DNA from: Thauera sp. 2A1
GTDB lineage: Bacteria; Pseudomonadota; Gammaproteobacteria; Burkholderiales; Rhodocyclaceae
Assembly (NCBI RefSeq): GCF_009469595.2
Contig: NZ_SSXV01000007.1
Span: 62,001-126,000 of the forward strand
DNA: 64,000 bases
Direction of reading: 5' to 3'
Position 1 is the first letter of the stretch. Every line of letters starts with the position of its first letter. Both the position numbers and the translations under genes were made by a program. The notes below the pieces were generated by a model. The model had not been told where the DNA came from. It worked only from the letters and a program-made list of their open reading frames with translations, and did no database searches. This document shows, in pieces, positions 1-8,175 of the stretch.

Positions 1-566
1 TGTTCAGCGGCCACATGATCGACGACCCGCAGCGGCCGGTGCCGCGCTTCCCTGCCGACAAGGAAGGCATCGCCGCGCAGAAGATCGCCGCGGCGCTGGA
101 CGCGCTCGGCGCCGGCCCCGGCGACCTCGCGCTGACGCAGGGCGCCAGCGGCGGCGACACCCTGTTCCTGGAAGCCTGCCAGGCCCGCGGCCTGCGCCTG
201 CACCTGATGCTGCCGCTGGAAGAGCCCGAGTTCATCGACCGCTCGGTGATGCCCTCCGCCGACGGCCAGAAGTGGCGCGACCGCTACTACGCGATCCGCA
301 CAGCGCTCAAGGATCCGCCGCGCATCATGCCCGCCGAGCTCGGCCCGCCGCCGAAGATCGGCCCCGACCGGCGCGCCAGCCCCTTCGAGCGCTGCAACCT
401 GTGGCTGCTGTACACCGCGCTGGCGTGGGGCGTGGACAAGGTGCGCTTCATCTGCCTGTGGAACGGCGAAGGCGGCGACGGCCCCGGTGGCACCGCGCAC
501 ATGCACCGCGAAGTGAAGCGGCGCACCGGGCGGGTGACCTGGCTGGATACGCGGACGCTGTGGTAG
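1..566 (+). CDS. C-terminal part of an unrecognised cytosolic protein, cut by the window edge
   Basis: The reading frame is open from the first bases of the window (codons F-S-G-H precede the first ATG at 15), so this is almost certainly the C-terminal ~187 residues of a longer protein. It begins with FSGHMIDDP, contains a glycine-rich ASGGDTLFLEAC segment and a later LWLLYTALAWG / FICLWNGEGGDGPGG segment, and ends with a GxxHM motif. From memory this tail resembles the end of large proteins with TPR, cyclase-like or DUF4071-type regions, in which a SLOG/Rossmann-like fold is plausible. I cannot confirm the family. No signal peptide or membrane segment is visible. It converges on the lipoprotein gene that follows. 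Confidence 0.6.
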   Translation, partial: FSGHMIDDPQRPVPRFPADKEGIAAQKIAAALDALGAGPGDLALTQGASGGDTLFLEACQARGLRLHLMLPLEEPEFIDRSVMPSADGQKWRDRYYAIRTALKDPPRIMPAELGPPPKIGPDRRASPFERCNLWLLYTALAWGVDKVRFICLWNGEGGDGPGGTAHMHREVKRRTGRVTWLDTRTLW

Positions 567-583
567 CGACCGGTGCGCGGCCC

Positions 584-599
584 GACGGCACACGCCGTC
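584..599. terminator. Small hairpin between converging genes
   Basis: GACGGC-ACAC-GCCGTC forms a 6-bp stem with a 4-nt loop at the meeting point of the first gene (+) and the lipoprotein gene (-). It overlaps the lipoprotein stop codon. No T-run follows on either strand, so termination is only a guess from position. Confidence 0.25.
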
Positions 600-1218
600 A
601 GGGCAGAAAGTCGCCGTTCGACGCCGGCAGGCGTGCGGCGCCGAAATAGTCCGCACCGAGCTCGGATCGCGCTGCCGCATCGCAACGCAGGGTCGCAAGC
701 CGCTTGCCGCCTTGCTCGACCGCGACACCGGCGGTCTCGCCCTTGCCCTGAAGCCAGAACGAGAACACCACGTAACGGTACGGCGGACGGGTGAACTCCA
801 CCCACGCGCCGCCCCCCCCGGCCAGCGTCACGGTGCCGGCCGAGAAGACCGGCGAGCCCTCGCCCGGGCCGGGGTAGACCATCTCCGGCAGCGCCCCTGG
901 CCTGCCGATGCGGTATTGCAGCGCGGCGGAGCCCTCGCCGCTGGCGGGCCGCTCACACAGCGCGATGTGCTTTTGCCCGCTGCGGCAGGCGAACACACTG
1001 CGCTCTCCTTCTGCACACGCGGCTGAGCTTGCCGCACCTGCAGCACCTTCCGCCGCATTTCCGCTGGCCGTTGGCGGGACACTCGCCGGCGTGGTCGGCG
1101 CTTCGACGCTCGCCGCCGTGGGGCGTGCCGGTGCGGGCGTTGGCGCATCCGCCGAGCAGGCCGGCAACCCCAGCAGCACGGCGGCGCAGACGATGCCGAG
1201 ACGCAGGCGCGGCTTCAA
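598..1218 (-). CDS. Putative lipoprotein overlapping a GH19-type hydrolase gene
   Basis: This 206-residue protein starts with a signal peptide ending in a lipobox (LLGLPAC, Cys at about residue 21). An Ala/Pro/Thr-rich linker runs to about residue 65, followed by a globular domain with several cysteines (CAEGE...FAC...LCE...LRCD). The start codon is TTG at 1218, which overlaps the stop of the upstream hydrolase gene (TTGA), so the two are translationally coupled. GGGGA lies about 10 nt upstream. The linker suggests the domain sits off the membrane in the periplasm. No function is recognised. The pairing with a peptidoglycan hydrolase could mean an accessory or a protective (immunity-like) role, which is inference from context only. 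Confidence 0.75.
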   Translation of the reverse strand: MKPRLRLGIVCAAVLLGLPACSADAPTPAPARPTAASVEAPTTPASVPPTASGNAAEGAAGAASSAACAEGERSVFACRSGQKHIALCERPASGEGSAALQYRIGRPGALPEMVYPGPGEGSPVFSAGTVTLAGGGGAWVEFTRPPYRYVVFSFWLQGKGETAGVAVEQGGKRLATLRCDAAARSELGADYFGAARLPASNGDFLP

Positions 1219-2021
1219 ATCAGCTTTTCCCCGCGCAGGTAGGCCGTCTGGAAATTGCCCAGGCCGTGCGTGCCGCCATTGACCTGTCGTCGCGCGCGGG
1301 CGAAGTCGCGTTCGATCAGGGCGGCCTTGATCTTCAGCTCCTTGTCCTTCAGGAAGCAGGCGAGGATCAGCCCGGCGATGGCCGCCTCGTTGGCCTTGTC
1401 CGGCTGGTTCTCCAGGTCGACGCCGATCTTCTCGCCATAGGTCCGATAGTTGCTGCGCCCGGTCAACTGGATGAAGCCGCGCCCCTTGTAGCGGGCACCA
1501 TCCGGCGCGCCCCGGTTGCCTAGGTCGCGGCGATTGTCGTAAAGGTCGAAGGGGTGGCCGCCGGGCGAAGTGTTGAAGCGCGACAGGAACTCGTCGAGCG
1601 GCTTGAAGCCCGCCGATTCCGCAGCGATGGTGGCCAGCGCCATCAGGACCATGGACTTGTCGGTGAGGCCGAAGCGACGCAGGCCGTCGAGCACCGGCCC
1701 GAGATTGGCCTTGATGTTGTCGATGGGTGCGTCCGGCAGCATGCGGGCCACGATCAGCGGCGTGACCTTGTCCGCCACCGACGGCAGGGCCGCATCCTGC
1801 GTAAGACCCAGCCGCGCCAGAGTGCGCGGCCCGGCCTGGCCATCGGCCAGCAGATCGCCCTCGCTGCGCTGGAAGGCGCGCACTGCCGCATCGGTGCCGG
1901 CGCCGAAGACGCCGTCGATGCTGCCGGGCGGAAAACCCTTGTCCGCCAAGGCCTGTTGCAGCGCCCTGACGTCGTCACCCTGCATCAGCTCGCCGTCCAG
2001 AATCAGTTCAAGTGTGCGCAT
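1215..2021 (-). CDS. Peptidoglycan-binding / glycoside hydrolase family 19-like protein
   Basis: This 268-residue protein has two parts. Residues ~8-72 match a PG_binding_1 fold (DDVRALQQALADKGF, DGVFGAGTDAAVRAFQ). Residues ~85-268 match the GH19 chitinase/lysozyme family: an AAESAGF segment probably carries the catalytic Glu, and KGRGFIQLTGRSNYRTYG is the family signature. It probably cleaves peptidoglycan glycan strands. The start is placed at 2021 because GGAGACC lies just upstream and the longer frame (to 2162) adds a sequence unlike the family. There is no signal peptide, as in phage endolysins and type VI effectors, so export would need a holin or a secretion apparatus not seen here. 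It is coupled to the following lipoprotein gene. Confidence 0.85.
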   Translation of the reverse strand: MRTLELILDGELMQGDDVRALQQALADKGFPPGSIDGVFGAGTDAAVRAFQRSEGDLLADGQAGPRTLARLGLTQDAALPSVADKVTPLIVARMLPDAPIDNIKANLGPVLDGLRRFGLTDKSMVLMALATIAAESAGFKPLDEFLSRFNTSPGGHPFDLYDNRRDLGNRGAPDGARYKGRGFIQLTGRSNYRTYGEKIGVDLENQPDKANEAAIAGLILACFLKDKELKIKAALIERDFARARRQVNGGTHGLGNFQTAYLRGEKLI

Positions 2022-2327
2022 GAATTTGGTCTCCGGGTGGGGGGAATGGGCGGCGCGACGGCCGACGTGGCATGCCCACCGCCAGTGTGCCGGAAAGGAG
2101 AGCGACGGTGCCGGGTCGGCACCCATTCCGGTGACACCTCGCAGACACGGGCCGGGGCACACTCGCCGTCATATGCCCCGTGACGTCGCGCCCCGATGAC
2201 TGCGGTCTAGCACAGGCCGCACCTATTGCAAGGCGAGGCGTCGGGCCGCAGCCCTCACTGTCGATGCGCCACACGACACCGCGACCGGCTACCATCAAGG
2301 TCCCGCCATGCTGGAGCAAGATCGCCC
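2022..2327. other. 306-bp divergent intergenic region
   Basis: This gap separates the GH19-like gene (leftward) and creA (rightward). It holds a short GGTGCC-GGGTC-GGCACC inverted repeat near 2108-2124. I see no convincing promoter hexamers, no RNA gene and no conserved ORF; the frames that run through it are shadows. Confidence 0.5.
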
Positions 2328-2807
2328 ATGAAGCCATCCACCCGGGGCGCGCTTGCCCTGCTGCTGCTCGCCTCCCTGCCCGCCGCCGCCGACGAAGTCG
2401 GCTGTGTCACCACCACCTGGAAGCTCATCGGCGCCAATCACAAGGTCTGCGTCGATGCCTTCTCCGACCCGAAAGTGCCCGGCGTGACCTGCCATGTGAG
2501 CCAGGCTCGCACCGGCGGCGTGAAGGGTTCGTTCGGCCTGGCGCAGGACCCCTCGCAGTTCTCGCTCGCCTGCCGCCAGACCGGGCCGATCACGCTGCCG
2601 GCGAAGCTGCCCAAGGACGAGGTGGTGTTCTCGGAGGACACCTCGCTGCTGTTCAAGGAGACGCGCATCGTGCGCATGTGGGACGAGGCCCACCGCACGC
2701 TGGTGTATCTGGCGATCAGCCGCAAGATCATCGAAGGCGCGCCCGCCAACGCGATTTCCACCGTGCCGGTGATGCCGTGGGGGCCGAAATCCGCCGACGG
2801 TTCCTGA
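2328..2807 (+). CDS. creA: CreA family secreted protein
   Basis: A 159-residue protein with an N-terminal signal peptide (cleavage near AAADE, about residue 22). The mature part matches the CreA family: the VGCVTTTWKLIGANHK and DPKVPGVTCHVSQARTGG motifs, a conserved cysteine, and a family-typical length. CreA proteins are small periplasmic proteins; the old name 'catabolite regulation protein A' has no settled biochemical meaning. The start at 2328 is chosen because it directly begins the signal peptide; the in-frame ATG at 2226 would add an arginine-rich stretch. No operon partner is evident. Confidence 0.88.
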   Translation: MKPSTRGALALLLLASLPAAADEVGCVTTTWKLIGANHKVCVDAFSDPKVPGVTCHVSQARTGGVKGSFGLAQDPSQFSLACRQTGPITLPAKLPKDEVVFSEDTSLLFKETRIVRMWDEAHRTLVYLAISRKIIEGAPANAISTVPVMPWGPKSADGS

Positions 2808-2927
2808 GCGCGCCCGGTGACGATCTTGGCCCGGCCACGCCGATTGGTGCATACTGCAACTATCAACCGGCGGCGCGCCTGCGCTGGCCGCCATCCCTGC
2901 ACAGGACGGACCGGCCTCGATACCCAG

Positions 2928-3383
2928 ATGAAAAAAAACGAAACGCCCTACCTGACCTACAAGCTCGATCTGATCAAGACGATCGTCATGAAGGCGGGCA
3001 ACACCGCGTACAAGAAGGCATTGAACCTGGGCGTGCGCGAGCTGCGCGTGCTGCGTCTGGTGCATGACTTTCCCGGCATCACCGCCACCGATCTCGGCAA
3101 CCGGCTGGTGCTGGACAAGACGCTGCTGTCGAAGAACATCTCCTTCCTCGAGAGTCGCGGCCTGATCTCGCGTTGCACCAATGCGCAGGACAACCGCCAG
3201 CAATGCCTGACGCTCACCGAGGAAGGCATGCGCGCCTGGTACGAGGGAGAACGCATCGGCCGCGGCCTGGAAACGGACATGTTCGCCGACTTCAACGAGG
3301 CGGAATGGACCCGGCTGCACCAGATGCTGGACCGCCTGCTGCTGTCCATCGACCACTGGAAGGAACGCAACAAGGCGAAGTGA
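2928..3383 (+). CDS. MarR-type winged-helix transcriptional regulator
   Basis: A 151-residue protein with the MarR fold. The winged helix-turn-helix spans ~35-105: VRELRVLRLVHDFPGITATDLGNRL, then the recognition region LDKTLLSKNISFLESRGLISR and the wing with DNRQQCLTLTEEG. Helices at both ends would form the dimer interface. The start at 2928 (MKKNETPY) fits family length; the longer frame from 2817 adds low-complexity sequence. It points towards the pot operon on the opposite strand, with only 21 bp between stops, so it need not control that operon. Its ligand and targets are unknown. Confidence 0.85.
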   Translation: MKKNETPYLTYKLDLIKTIVMKAGNTAYKKALNLGVRELRVLRLVHDFPGITATDLGNRLVLDKTLLSKNISFLESRGLISRCTNAQDNRQQCLTLTEEGMRAWYEGERIGRGLETDMFADFNEAEWTRLHQMLDRLLLSIDHWKERNKAK

Positions 3384-3404
3384 GGCAGGCTTGCCGGCGC
3401 CCGT

Positions 3405-4250
3405 TCAGCCGCGCAAGGCTGCATGCATCGCGGCGCGGCGGCGCCGTTGCGCGCGCTGCATGACGCGGTTGGCGACCAGCACCGCGATCGACACGACCAC
3501 CACGATCACCGTCGCCAGCGCATTGATCTCCGGCTTGAGGCCGTGGTGCAGGCGCGCGAACACCAGCACCGGCAGCGTCGTGCTGCCGGGGTCGGACAGC
3601 ATCGCGGCAAGCACGAAGTCGTCCATCGACAGCGTGAATGCCAGCAGCCAGCCCGCCACCAGCGCCGGCGCGATCACCGGCACGGTGATGACGAAGAAGA
3701 CTTTCCACGGCGGGCAGCCGAGATCCAGCGCCGCCTCTTCCAGCGCGCGGTCCATCTCGCGCAGCCGCGACTGCACCAGCACGCTGACGTAGGCCGCGCA
3801 CAGCGTGGTGTGCGCCACCCAGATCGCCGTCACGCCGCGCCCGCCGAGCACCGGCTGCAGCATCGGGTGGGTGAACAGCAGCACCAGCGACAGGCCGACC
3901 ACCACCTCGGGCATCACCATCGGCGCGGTCGCCATCGCGGCGAATACGCCGCTGCCCGCACCCGGCCGGAAGCGCGCCAGCACCACCGCCGCGGCCGTGC
4001 CGACGACCACCGCAGCGGTCGCCGCCAGCGCGCCCACCTGCAATGACAGGCGCACCGCCGCGCCGAGCTCGTCGTCGTGCAGCAGGGCCACATACCAGCG
4101 CAGCGACAGGCCATCGAGCTGGGTGGTGATCTCGCCGGCGGTGAAGGAGAACACCACCAGGCACAGGATGGGTATGTAAAGAAAGGCATAGACGAGCAGC
4201 AGCCAGGCGCGGGCGCCCCAGCGCCGCTCGAGCGTTGCGGCGCGCGTCAT
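3405..4250 (-). CDS. potI: Putrescine/spermidine ABC transporter, inner-membrane permease (PotI/PotC type)
   Basis: A 281-residue integral membrane protein with about six transmembrane helices and the binding-protein-dependent transport EAA-type loop (LEEAALDLGCPPWKVFFVITVPVIAP), which docks onto the ATPase. It matches PotI/PotC. The start at 4250 overlaps the stop of the upstream permease gene by ATGA, so it is the last gene of a coupled operon running potF, ATPase, potH, potI. The Arg-rich tail (QRAQRRRR) follows the last helix. The substrate class (polyamine) is inferred from the whole operon, especially the binding protein. Confidence 0.88.
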   Translation of the reverse strand: MTRAATLERRWGARAWLLLVYAFLYIPILCLVVFSFTAGEITTQLDGLSLRWYVALLHDDELGAAVRLSLQVGALAATAAVVVGTAAAVVLARFRPGAGSGVFAAMATAPMVMPEVVVGLSLVLLFTHPMLQPVLGGRGVTAIWVAHTTLCAAYVSVLVQSRLREMDRALEEAALDLGCPPWKVFFVITVPVIAPALVAGWLLAFTLSMDDFVLAAMLSDPGSTTLPVLVFARLHHGLKPEINALATVIVVVVSIAVLVANRVMQRAQRRRRAAMHAALRG

Positions 4251-5245
4251 GGCCCGGCCTCGCTTGCGCCATCGCCGCGGTCGCCGTGGCGGTGGAAGAC
4301 CATGATCGGCACGATCAGCAGCAGCACCATCACCACCGCCACCGCCGCCGCCATCGGCCAGTCCTGGTTGGGGCCGAAGTCGTCCCAGATGCGCCGGCCT
4401 ATCATCAGCACGCCGCCACCGCCGAGCAGGTCCGGGATCACGAACTCGCCCACCGCCGGGATGAACACCATCATCGAGCCGGCGACGATGCCGCGCCAGG
4501 ACAGCGGCAGCGTGATCGACACGAAGGCGGTCCACGGCCGTGCGCCGAGGTCGCGCGCCGCTTCCAGCAGGCGCATGTCCAGCTTCACCAGGTTGGCGTA
4601 AAGCGGCAGCACCATGAAGGGCAGGTAGCTGTACACCATGCCGACCAGCACCGCGCCGCTGTTGTAGAGCAGTTGCAGCGGCGCGTCGATCACGCCGAGC
4701 GCGAGCAGCGCCTGGTTGATCAGACCGGATTCGCTGCTGTCGAGCAGCCCCATCCACGCATACACGCGCAGCAGGAAGGAAGTCCAGAACGGCAGCATGA
4801 CCAGCATCAGCAGGGTGTTGCGCGTGCCCTCGGCGGAGCGGGCGATGTGCCAGGCGAAGGGGTAGCCGACCAGCAGGCAGCACAGCGTGGTCAGCGCCGC
4901 GAGCAGCAGGGAGTTGCCGAAGGCGCGCAGGTACTGCAGCTCGGCGCCCGGCCTCGCCAGGTCCGCCACTTCGTCGCCGAGGCGGCGGTAGCTGCCGAGA
5001 TCGGGGTTGAAAGCGGGAGGGAGGGCCGGCTGGCCTTCCGCCTGCGGCTGCGAGAAGGGCGACACGTAGGGCGGCACCGCCAGATCCGGCGTCGACAGGC
5101 TGACGTTGACGATCAGCACGAAGGGCAGCAGGAAAAACAGCAGCAGCCAGGCCCAGGGCAGGCAGGCGACCCAGAAGCGCCCACGCAACAGGAAGAAGGG
5201 GCGCCGCGGCGGAGCAGGAGCCGGCGCTGCAGGCTCGGCGCTCAT
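4247..5245 (-). CDS. potH: Putrescine/spermidine ABC transporter, inner-membrane permease (PotH/PotB type)
   Basis: A 332-residue permease partner of PotI, with about six membrane helices and an EAA loop (LLEAARDLGARPWTAFVSITLPLSWRG split across helices). An N-terminal Pro/Ala-rich cytoplasmic stretch and a periplasmic insertion of about 50 residues after the first helix (VNVSLSTPDL onwards) are typical of PotH/PotB. The start at 5245 (MSAEPAAP) gives an ATGA overlap with the ATPase gene upstream; an in-frame ATG at 5287 lies inside that gene and is less likely. It overlaps potI by 4 bp on the other side. Confidence 0.88.
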   Translation of the reverse strand: MSAEPAAPAPAPPRRPFFLLRGRFWVACLPWAWLLLFFLLPFVLIVNVSLSTPDLAVPPYVSPFSQPQAEGQPALPPAFNPDLGSYRRLGDEVADLARPGAELQYLRAFGNSLLLAALTTLCCLLVGYPFAWHIARSAEGTRNTLLMLVMLPFWTSFLLRVYAWMGLLDSSESGLINQALLALGVIDAPLQLLYNSGAVLVGMVYSYLPFMVLPLYANLVKLDMRLLEAARDLGARPWTAFVSITLPLSWRGIVAGSMMVFIPAVGEFVIPDLLGGGGVLMIGRRIWDDFGPNQDWPMAAAVAVVMVLLLIVPIMVFHRHGDRGDGASEAGP

Positions 5246-6378
5246 CGCGTCAGCACCACGCCGTCGGGCGCCAGCCACCACGCCCACACCCGCTCGCCGC
5301 GCGCCGGCGCGCTCGCCTCGCCCCAGTGCGCGCTGGGCACGCTGGCGATCATGCGGCGCCCGCCTCCCCCCAGGCGCAGGTGGTAGACGGAATGGCTGCC
5401 GAGATAGGCGATCTCGTCCACTTCGCCCTGCGCCGCGTTGATCGGCACATTGCCATTGACCGCTGCGGGCGGCTGGCGGCCCAACACGACGCGCTCCGGC
5501 CGGACCGACAGCCAGACTTCGGTACCCGGCGCCGGCATGGCTTCGGCAGCGATCGCCAGCGGGGCCGGGAAATCACTGCCATTGAGCCGCCCACCCTCGA
5601 GGCGGCCGTGGAACAGGTTGGTCTCGCCGATGAACTCGGCGGTGAAGCGGCAACTGGGGTGCTCGTAGATCTCGTCGGGTGTGCCGACCTGCAGCAGCAC
5701 GCCCTCGGACATGACGCCGATGCGGCTGGCCATGGTCATCGCCTCTTCCTGGTCGTGGGTGACGAGGATGCAGGTGACACCGACGCGGCGGATCAGGCTG
5801 ACCAGTTCGAGCTGGGTGTGCTGGCGGATCTTCTTGTCCAGCGCGGCGAGCGGCTCGTCGAGCAGCAGCAGCTTGGGCTCCTTCGCCAGGCTGCGCGCGA
5901 GCGCCACGCGCTGCTGCTGGCCGCCGGAGAGCTCGTGGGGCTTGCGCGCGGCGTAGCGCTGCAGTTGCACCAGCTCCAGCATTTCGGCGACGCGCGCGTC
6001 GATCTGCGCGCGCGTGAGGCGCGGCCGTTCCTGGCGCAAGCCGAAGGCGACGTTGCCGGCGACGCTCATGTGCGGGAACAGCGCGTAGGACTGGAACATC
6101 ATGTTGGTCGGCCGGCGGAAGGCGGGCACCTCGGCGAGGTCTTCGCCGTCGAGCACGATGCGCCCTGCCGTGGGCCGCTCGAGGCCGGCGATCATGCGCA
6201 GCAGGGTGGATTTGCCGCAGCCCGAGCTGCCGAGCAGGGCGAAGATCTCGCGCCGGCGCACGCCGAGGGTGACGTTGTCGACGGCGAGCGCGTCGTCGAA
6301 GCGCTTGCTGATGCCTTCGATGCGCAGGTAGTCGGGTTCGGCTGGGAAATGAGGTGCGGAATCGGTGCGCGCACTCAT
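5242..6378 (-). CDS. potG: Polyamine ABC transporter ATP-binding protein (PotG/PotA type)
   Basis: A 378-residue ABC ATPase. Walker A is GSSGCGKST at ~50, the signature is LSGGQQQR at ~150, Walker B is LLLLDEPLAALD and the switch His is in LVTHDQEEA. The C-terminal ~130 residues form a TOBE-type regulatory domain (EVWLSVRPERV, IAYLGSHSVYHL). The length fits PotG/PotA. It lies 13 bp after the binding-protein gene and overlaps the first permease gene by ATGA. It powers import through the PotH/PotI channel; putrescine versus spermidine preference cannot be read from the ATPase. Confidence 0.9.
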   Translation of the reverse strand: MSARTDSAPHFPAEPDYLRIEGISKRFDDALAVDNVTLGVRRREIFALLGSSGCGKSTLLRMIAGLERPTAGRIVLDGEDLAEVPAFRRPTNMMFQSYALFPHMSVAGNVAFGLRQERPRLTRAQIDARVAEMLELVQLQRYAARKPHELSGGQQQRVALARSLAKEPKLLLLDEPLAALDKKIRQHTQLELVSLIRRVGVTCILVTHDQEEAMTMASRIGVMSEGVLLQVGTPDEIYEHPSCRFTAEFIGETNLFHGRLEGGRLNGSDFPAPLAIAAEAMPAPGTEVWLSVRPERVVLGRQPPAAVNGNVPINAAQGEVDEIAYLGSHSVYHLRLGGGGRRMIASVPSAHWGEASAPARGERVWAWWLAPDGVVLTR

Positions 6379-6391
6379 GGCTGGCTCGGCC

Positions 6392-7492
6392 CTAGCGCGC
6401 GTTTTTGAAGCGCCCCAGCGCCTGCGTCATGTCGCGCTGCACGTCCTTGGCGAGCACCGGTTTGGGGTGCAGCTTGCGCTTGAGGTCGTCAGGGACGTTG
6501 ATCATCGGGTCGTCGGTGAGCGCCTTCGACATCAGCGGCAGCGCGGCGCGGTTGGCGCTGAGGTAGAAGGTTTCGTTGGAGATCTGCGCGATGGTGGCGG
6601 GGTCGAGCATGGCGTTGATCCAGGTGTGGGCGTTGCCGGCGTGCGGAGCATCACGCGGGATGGCCATGACGTCCACCGACATCATGGCGCCAGCCTTGGG
6701 GATCAGGTAGCGGATGTGCGCGCCGGTGCCGGATTCCACCGCGCGGCGGGCGGCGATCATGGCGTCGCCGGAGAACATCATGGCCGCGCACAGGCTGCCC
6801 TTGGCCATCTGGTCGATGGGGGCGGTGATGAAGGTGCGGATGTGGCTGCGCACCGGCTGGATGCGGTCGATGGCGGCGCGGATGTCGGCGGGGTCCATCC
6901 GGGTGGTGTCCTTGCCGGCGTAGATCATGGCGGCGGGGATGACGTCGCTGGCTTCGTCCATCAGGGCGATGCCGCAGCTTTCGAGGCGGGCGGCGGTGGC
7001 GGGGTCGAAGAGGAGGTCCCAGGCGTTGTCGGGGAGCTTGCCGCCGAGGGCTTTCTCGACCTTGTCGAGGTTGATGGCGACGCCGGTGGTGTACCACATG
7101 TAGGGGACGAGGTAGCGGTTGCCGGGGTCGGCGGTTTCGATGGCCTTGAGGATGAGGGGGTCGAGGTTCTTGAAGTTGGGCAGGTGGGTCTTGTCGAGGG
7201 GCTGGAAGATGCCGGCCTGGATCTGTTTGCCGGCGTATTCGACGCTGGGGTAGACGACGTCGTAGCCGCTCTGGCCGGTGAGCAGCTTGCCCTGCAGGGT
7301 GGCGTTGCTGTCGTAGAGGTCGTACTTGACGGCGATGCCGGTGGCTTTCTGGAACGCAGGGATGGTGTCGCGGGCGATGTAGTCGTTCCAGTTGTAGATG
7401 TTGAGCTGGGGGGCTTCGGCCCGAATCGCTGGACTCGACAGCAAAAGGATCGTCACCGTCAGCACCCGGATCATCGCTCGCACTTTCTTCAT
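6392..7492 (-). CDS. potF: Periplasmic polyamine-binding protein (PotF/PotD type)
   Basis: A 366-residue solute-binding protein with a signal peptide (hydrophobic core VLTVTILLLSS, cleavage near IRAEA). The mature start LNIYNWNDYIA is the hallmark of PotF/PotD. Further family segments are DLYDSNATLQGKLL, YDVVYPS, YLVPYMWYTTGVAIN and VMAIPRDAPH. It captures putrescine or spermidine in the periplasm and delivers it to PotGHI. AAGGAG lies just upstream of the ATG. It is first in the transport operon, 70 bp after the hoxW stop on the same strand, so some read-through from the hydrogenase operon is possible. Confidence 0.92.
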   Translation of the reverse strand: MKKVRAMIRVLTVTILLLSSPAIRAEAPQLNIYNWNDYIARDTIPAFQKATGIAVKYDLYDSNATLQGKLLTGQSGYDVVYPSVEYAGKQIQAGIFQPLDKTHLPNFKNLDPLILKAIETADPGNRYLVPYMWYTTGVAINLDKVEKALGGKLPDNAWDLLFDPATAARLESCGIALMDEASDVIPAAMIYAGKDTTRMDPADIRAAIDRIQPVRSHIRTFITAPIDQMAKGSLCAAMMFSGDAMIAARRAVESGTGAHIRYLIPKAGAMMSVDVMAIPRDAPHAGNAHTWINAMLDPATIAQISNETFYLSANRAALPLMSKALTDDPMINVPDDLKRKLHPKPVLAKDVQRDMTQALGRFKNAR

Positions 7493-7562
7493 GGCGCATC
7501 TCCTTCGCGCGCGCTTGCTGAAGCGCAGGCTCTAAGGGGTCTCAGCCCGAATGCCCTTGCGC

Positions 7563-8111
7563 TCAACCCGCCGGAGACGGCACCGGGCTTCGTTCCGTCG
7601 GGCGGCGGAACTCGCCCTCGCTACGCTCGGTGCTCGGACAGTCCTCGCCCGCTCCACGAAGCCCGGTGCCGTCTCCGGCTAGCCATTGTCGTGCCCATCG
7701 GACGGCGGCTACGAGGTTGCTCAGGGCAGTTGGTGAAGGCGCCTCCCCCAGTTCCCACTGACTCCCTCGTATGCCCAGCAGCCACGCGGGTGGGGGGGCG
7801 CCGTCCTGCGTGTCGGCGTAGACCTGCAGGATAGCCTCGGGGGTCATCGCGTGCGTGGTGAAGCTGGCGTCGCGCTGCGGGGCGATGCGACGGACGCTGA
7901 ACGGAACGTCCGCTGCCATCGACGCGTCGACGAACAGCACGCGGGTGCGGCCGACGAGGTCGAGCGCGTGTTCGACCTGGAGCTGGAAGTCGGTGAGGCA
8001 TTCGACGCCGGGGAACTGCAGCGCGTCGATTTCGTCGGCGAAGAGCGGGCCGAGGGCATCATCACCGCGGCTGGGGTTGCCCCAGGAGAAGACCAGCGTG
8101 TCGGGTTTCAT
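7563..8111 (-). CDS. hoxW: Hydrogenase maturation endopeptidase HoxW (3' end supplied by a palindromic repeat)
   Basis: A 182-residue protein of the HyaD/HoxW nickel-dependent protease family. SWGNPSRGDDALGP at ~9-22 and LFVDASM at ~59-65 hold acidic metal ligands, and FTTHAMTP carries the His ligand. It should remove the ~25-residue C-terminal tail of HoxH after nickel insertion. It ends the hoxFUYHW operon, 64 bp after hoxH. Residues from about 145 to the end (GTGLRGAGEDCPSTERSEGEFRRP...) are encoded by a dispersed palindromic element (7571-7678). They look unlike the family and make the protein ~35 residues longer than expected. The catalytic core is intact, so function is probably kept. 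Confidence 0.88.
   Translation of the reverse strand: MKPDTLVFSWGNPSRGDDALGPLFADEIDALQFPGVECLTDFQLQVEHALDLVGRTRVLFVDASMAADVPFSVRRIAPQRDASFTTHAMTPEAILQVYADTQDGAPPPAWLLGIRGSQWELGEAPSPTALSNLVAAVRWARQWLAGDGTGLRGAGEDCPSTERSEGEFRRPTERSPVPSPAG
7571..7678. repeat. Palindromic element A (22-bp perfect arms)
   Basis: Arms at 7571-7592 and 7657-7678 are perfect reverse complements over 22 bp. The 64-nt centre contains ACTCGCCCTCGCTACGCTCG and a GCTCGGACAG...CTCGCCCGCTCCA segment shared with elements B, C and D elsewhere in the window. The arm sequence (CCGGAGACGGCACCGGGCTTCG) is unlike those of the other three copies. It lies inside the 3' end of hoxW. Confidence 0.85.
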
Positions 8112-8175
8112 GGGGGCGTCCGGAGGTGGACCGGTGGGCGCCGCGGGATTAGGCAGCGCCCACCGGGGTGGTGGG

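Noticed and set aside
2022..2162. A 47-residue N-terminal extension of the GH19-like protein
   Set aside because: The extension is unlike the family, and the ATG at 2021 has a good ribosome site.
6365..7834. A 489-codon plus-strand frame opposite potF
   Set aside because: It is rich in Val/Gly/Asp repeats, the typical complement of a high-GC gene. potF on the other strand is clear.
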